A stretch of DNA of 64,000 bases from Dolichospermum compactum NIES-806 (lineage in GTDB: Bacteria; Cyanobacteriota; Cyanobacteriia; Cyanobacteriales; Nostocaceae), in the NCBI RefSeq assembly GCF_002368115.1, contig NZ_AP018316.1, positions 2,638,569 to 2,702,568 of the forward strand, in the 5' to 3' direction. The position numbers and the translations under genes were made by a program. Below are positions 61,117 to 64,000 of the stretch, one piece after another (position 1 is the first letter of the stretch; every line of letters starts with the position of its first letter). The notes under the pieces were generated by a model. The model had not been told where the DNA came from and ran no database searches. It was given only the letters and a program-made list of their open reading frames with translations.

Positions 61117-61818
61117 TTAAATTGTATCAGGATCTATATTTAATTCCCGCAGCTTTGCTGCTAAACGTTCTGATTTTCTCGCTTCTTTTTCTGCTCTTTT
61201 AGTTTCCTGTTCTGCGGTTTCTTCAGGTGTGGGAACTAGCTCTCCTGCTGGGGTAAAATACCGTAATAGTCCTTGATAAATTCCTAAATATAAACCTAGC
61301 TGACGACTCCACAAATGTCCTTGCTGATTTTGTTCTAAAGGTTGATATTCTCCGTCTACTAAATGAAAACCTGCAAATTCTAGTGTATAAGGGTCGAACC
61401 AAAAATAATCTGGTGTGCGGAAAGTATTTCGATAAAGTTCTTTTTTATATTCTCTATCTGTATTAGCTGTAGTTGGTGAGAGAATTTCTAAAATGAAATT
61501 AGGATATTTACCATCTTCTTCCCAAACTACCCAACTTTTACGGGTTTTGCGTTCTGTTCCCAAGACCACAAAGAAATCTGGACCTCGGAAATATTCAGAT
61601 TTTTTCTGATTAGGACTATAGTAAATGGTGAGATTTCCCGCAGCATAGAAATCATTTCTATCTTTCCACAACCATTCTAGACATTTGAAAAGTAGAATTA
61701 TTTGTCTTAGATGTAGTTCTGTTTCCACGGTTGGTTCATCACTATATAAATCACTTGGGGGAAATATTACATCTTGGGAGATGTTTTCTTGACATTTTAA
61801 TTCTTGAGTGATCATCAT
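61117..61818 (-). CDS. Uma2 family endonuclease-like protein
   Basis: A 233-residue tandem paralogue of the gene at 60198. Differences are concentrated at a few positions (for example TVETELHLRQIILLFKCLEW) and in a longer coiled C-terminal helix (TKRAEKEARKSERLAAKLRE). The 5' flanks of both genes are also alike, so the duplication included promoter DNA. The same PD-(D/E)XK-like acidic blocks are present. Function unknown. Confidence 0.87.
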   Translation of the reverse strand: MMITQELKCQENISQDVIFPPSDLYSDEPTVETELHLRQIILLFKCLEWLWKDRNDFYAAGNLTIYYSPNQKKSEYFRGPDFFVVLGTERKTRKSWVVWEEDGKYPNFILEILSPTTANTDREYKKELYRNTFRTPDYFWFDPYTLEFAGFHLVDGEYQPLEQNQQGHLWSRQLGLYLGIYQGLLRYFTPAGELVPTPEETAEQETKRAEKEARKSERLAAKLRELNIDPDTI

Positions 61819-61858
61819 GATGTGATACCAAGTAGTTATTTGTTGATTATAGCATTAT

Positions 61859-61964
61859 GTAGGTTGGGTTGAGAAAACCCAACATTATATATATTATTCT
61901 TTTCTTGGGTTGCGCTGTATATTATATCTTTTGTTGGGTTGCGCTGTTGCTTAACCCAACCTAC
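61859..61964. repeat. GTAGGTTGGGTT inverted-repeat element with extra internal copy
   Basis: As 60919-60991, but the right part (TTGGGTTGCGCTGT) is present twice with a TATATTATATC spacer, so it is longer. Confidence 0.75.
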
Positions 61965-62056
61965 ATGACTGGTTGGATGATAATTTGATATTTCTCATGG
62001 AAGGGAATGTATATCTTTAGCAAGGTTAATTTAATTTGGTTATGTTTGTCAATATA

Positions 62057-62404
62057 TTTTGTCTGAATCAGGATGTCCAGGATTAAAGGATTTACAGGAT
62101 TTTTGTTTAGATTTGGATTTTGATGAGTTGAATGATTAAATATTTTTGTCTGAATCAGGATGTCCAGGATTAAAGGATTTACAGGATTTTTGTATGGATT
62201 TGGATTTTGATGAGTTGAATAATTAAATAATTTTGTCTGAATCAGGATGTCCAGGATTAAAGGATTTACAGGATTTTTGTATGGATTTGGATTTTGATGA
62301 GTTGAATAATTAAATAATTTTGTCTGAATCAGGATGTCCAGGATTAAAGGATTTACAGGATTTTTGTATGGATTTGGATTTTGATGAGTTGAATAATTAA
62401 ATAA
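62057..62404. repeat. Four tandem copies of an 87-bp repeat
   Basis: Units begin at 62057, 62144, 62231 and 62318 with TTTTGTCTGAATCAGGATGT and contain GGATTTACAGGATTTTTGT and TTGATGAGTTGAATAATTAA. Copies 2-4 are nearly identical. Since 87 is divisible by 3, the minus strand is open across all units, but the resulting repetitive frame is not considered a gene. No spacers are present, so it is not a CRISPR array. Confidence 0.9.
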
Positions 62405-62551
62405 TTGTGTGTTTCTCAAAGATAGTTCATTCAGAAAGCAATTGAATTCCATATATCCTGGGATACGCCACGCTATCAGGCTTTGTTATCATCATTGACA
62501 GAATTGGTAGATTAATAGAATTTGGTGATCATTAAAAATATTTAATCTCTT

Positions 62552-62636
62552 CATCCTGTAAATCCTTAAATCCTGGGTATCCTGATTCAGACATTATCCT
62601 GTAAATCTTTAAATCCTGGATATCCTGATTCAGACA
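62552..62636. repeat. Two inverted half-copies of the 87-bp unit core
   Basis: TCCTGTAAATCCTTAAATCC to CTGATTCAGACA occurs at 62555-62594 and again at 62598-62636, in reverse orientation to the four direct units. The opposing cores could pair to form long stems. A half copy of the GTAGGTTGGGTT element follows at 62651-62684. Confidence 0.75.
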
Positions 62637-62698
62637 TCTTCATTATATCTTTTGTTGGGTTGCGCTGTCGCTTAACCCAACCTACATGACTGACATTT

Positions 62699-64000
62699 TC
62701 ACGGCTTAATTAAAGATTCCTCTGACTGACGATATTTAGCAATTAATTTACGTCTTTTTAAGGGTAGATAAAGCAGCATGAAAAGTGTGGTTAAACCTGT
62801 TCCAGTCAGTGCTAACAAAATAAATGAGTTAAAACCTATTATTATTCCCGTTCCCACACTAATCCCCAATCCTAATATAAATAGTGTCAGTTTAGTTGTA
62901 AATGAATTTTTAACCAGTAGTGTCAGTCTAGCTATAAATGAATCTTTAAGCAAGCATATAGCCACATACAAACTTACAACAACCCAAATAGGCATCATTA
63001 GTGTAAATTGCAAAACAAATTGCAAAACTAGTAGTAATAACTTAATAGCAATAGCAATGGAAACATAAGTAATAAAGGTACTTATAGCCATCGCTACCAG
63101 CGCAGCTATTGAGAATAGTTTAATTAAACGCCAATAAGGCAATTTTATCTTCTCAATGGGTAAAGCCGCCGTTTGTACCTTCACCGTCAAATTATCACTA
63201 GCTGGATAAGCATTACTATGAAGAATTAATTGACGTTTATACTGCTTATCTGCCATTAATTTACTCGTATCTACCTCAACCTGACAACGAATATTATTCC
63301 TGCTAAACTGAGCAGGTTTAACTGAAATCCAAGCATGATTATCTGGTGTATGTGGTGGGTCTTGAGGATGGGGTGCAACTTCCCATTTACCTTCTAATAA
63401 AGTATCTGGTATAGAATTTTCTATAGTAATATCCCTTCTTAATTTTTCCCCCAGCCTATTCGCTTTAAACTCTAAAACCGTCTCACTAAAATTAACCCTT
63501 GGTACACGAATAACATCAAGGGGTTTGAGTGATTCTAAAGCTAATTCTGCATTAGTAAATCGGTCTTTTTGTTTCGGTTGTACCATCTTTTCTAACCAAC
63601 CGATAAACCGCAAACTTACCTGGGGTAAAAGATGACGGAAATTAATGACATAAGGATCATCTGCATCTTGTAATTGATCTATTTTTGTTGACTTAACTCC
63701 TGTTAATAAACAGATTAAAGTTACACCCAAAGCATACAAATCTGTAGCATTTGTCGGTTTAAACATTTGCTCTGGCGGAATGAAACCAGGAGTTCCTTTA
63801 AATACACTACTTCCAGCCACATCATGACTACCAATACGAGCAAAACCAAAGTCAATTAAATAGACATTGATTTGTTCATCTACTAAAATGTTTTCTGGTT
63901 TGATATCTCGATGAATTACCGACGGCATCCGATTTTGTAAATATACCAGAATTTCTAAAATCTTAACTGCAATTTGTTTAATTTCTGCTGGTGAAAAGCT
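62699..64000 (-). CDS. Membrane-anchored Ser/Thr protein kinase (5' end outside the window)
   Basis: The frame runs from the window edge to the stop at 62699, 433 codons. The kinase catalytic loop is HRDIKPENIL, the metal-binding motif LIDFGFARI, the P+1 region GTPGFIPPEQM and the F-helix DLYALGVTLICLLTG. The glycine loop and the ATP-binding lysine lie beyond position 64000. After the kinase domain comes an extra beta-rich region (about 160-245 from the in-window ATG at 63928) and three or four membrane helices (LFSIAALVAMAISTFITYVS, LLLLVLQFVLQFTLMMPIW, LFILGLGISVGTGIIIGFNS). It resembles the Hanks-type kinases of filamentous cyanobacteria. Confidence 0.87.
   Translation of the reverse strand, partial: SFSPAEIKQIAVKILEILVYLQNRMPSVIHRDIKPENILVDEQINVYLIDFGFARIGSHDVAGSSVFKGTPGFIPPEQMFKPTNATDLYALGVTLICLLTGVKSTKIDQLQDADDPYVINFRHLLPQVSLRFIGWLEKMVQPKQKDRFTNAELALESLKPLDVIRVPRVNFSETVLEFKANRLGEKLRRDITIENSIPDTLLEGKWEVAPHPQDPPHTPDNHAWISVKPAQFSRNNIRCQVEVDTSKLMADKQYKRQLILHSNAYPASDNLTVKVQTAALPIEKIKLPYWRLIKLFSIAALVAMAISTFITYVSIAIAIKLLLLVLQFVLQFTLMMPIWVVVSLYVAICLLKDSFIARLTLLVKNSFTTKLTLFILGLGISVGTGIIIGFNSFILLALTGTGLTTLFMLLYLPLKRRKLIAKYRQSEESLIKP

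Noticed and set aside
62057..62404. Possible CRISPR array
   Set aside because: The units are directly adjacent with no unique spacers and are 87 bp long; no cas genes are present in the window.
61961..62452. Open frame of 163 codons on the minus strand made of repeated FNYSTHQNPNPYKNPVN units
   Set aside because: It is a by-product of the 87-bp tandem repeat, whose length is divisible by three. The repeat core also occurs in unrelated intergenic sites.

Overview
The window is low-GC cyanobacterial DNA, most probably from a filamentous Nostocales strain of the Anabaena/Dolichospermum/Nostoc type. Direct signs are the many GCGATCGC (HIP1) octamers, a chlorophyll synthase gene, the cyanobacterial cytochrome b6f subunit PetP, the cyanobacterial DUF3038-DUF4335 pair and a DUF3386 gene. 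Intergenic DNA is dense in short palindromes, heptanucleotide repeats and MITE-like elements. The genus assignment is inference. No transposase gene was seen, so every mobile repeat here appears non-autonomous.

Layout. 0-5 kb: a decayed inward-rectifier K+ channel gene, KDPG aldolase, a PIN toxin/antitoxin pair, chlG, a Get3d-like ATPase and petP. 5-18 kb: Uma2-family nuclease genes and a surface-glycan cluster (ABC permease, ABC ATPase, methyltransferase, three GT4 glycosyltransferases), then a second PIN toxin/antitoxin pair. Two inverted copies of a ~200-bp element bracket this block. A Uma2 gene has split the permease-ATPase junction and left a duplicated permease tail. 17.9-23.2 kb: tRNA-Lys, a sensor kinase lacking its phospho-acceptor His, a membrane-protein pseudogene carrying a MITE, an aspartase/fumarase-family lyase and a third PIN pair. 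23.6-28.3 kb: an NAD cluster (pncB, nadD, an NrtR-type Nudix regulator, nadE). 28.4-38.3 kb: a DUF2887/DUF4351 protein, a MalK/UgpC-type ATPase, two GT4 enzymes, an exported beta-propeller protein and an AIPR-family protein.

38.4-43.8 kb holds a chaperone-usher pilus locus on the minus strand (subunit, chaperone, usher). Just downstream of it lie a copied fragment of a peptide permease gene, a small conserved gene and a secreted-protein gene with a stop codon in its signal peptide. 44-56.5 kb is mostly housekeeping: dipeptide-type permease, apt, DUF3038/DUF4335, a LapA-like protein, a TauE-like permease, a zinc-ribbon protein, rlmN, a metallophosphoesterase, a GAF-LuxR regulator and a DUF3386 protein. 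56.6-58.8 kb is a compact accessory island: an overlapping two-gene unit (SMC-like ATPase plus a small protein with a TOPRIM-like N-terminus) flanked by 24-nt exact direct repeats and next to remnants of a PIN-like nuclease gene and a HigA-like antitoxin gene. 58.8-64 kb: a TldD/PmbA protein, two tandem Uma2 paralogues, an 87-bp x4 tandem repeat and a membrane Ser/Thr kinase cut by the window end.

The best candidate for an undescribed system is the 56.6-58.3 kb ATPase/partner pair, a possible anti-phage module. The repeated link between Uma2 genes and recombination junctions, and the cyanobacterial chaperone-usher locus, are the next most interesting. Several insertions can be removed in silico to restore an ancestral reading frame, so the decay history can be read directly.
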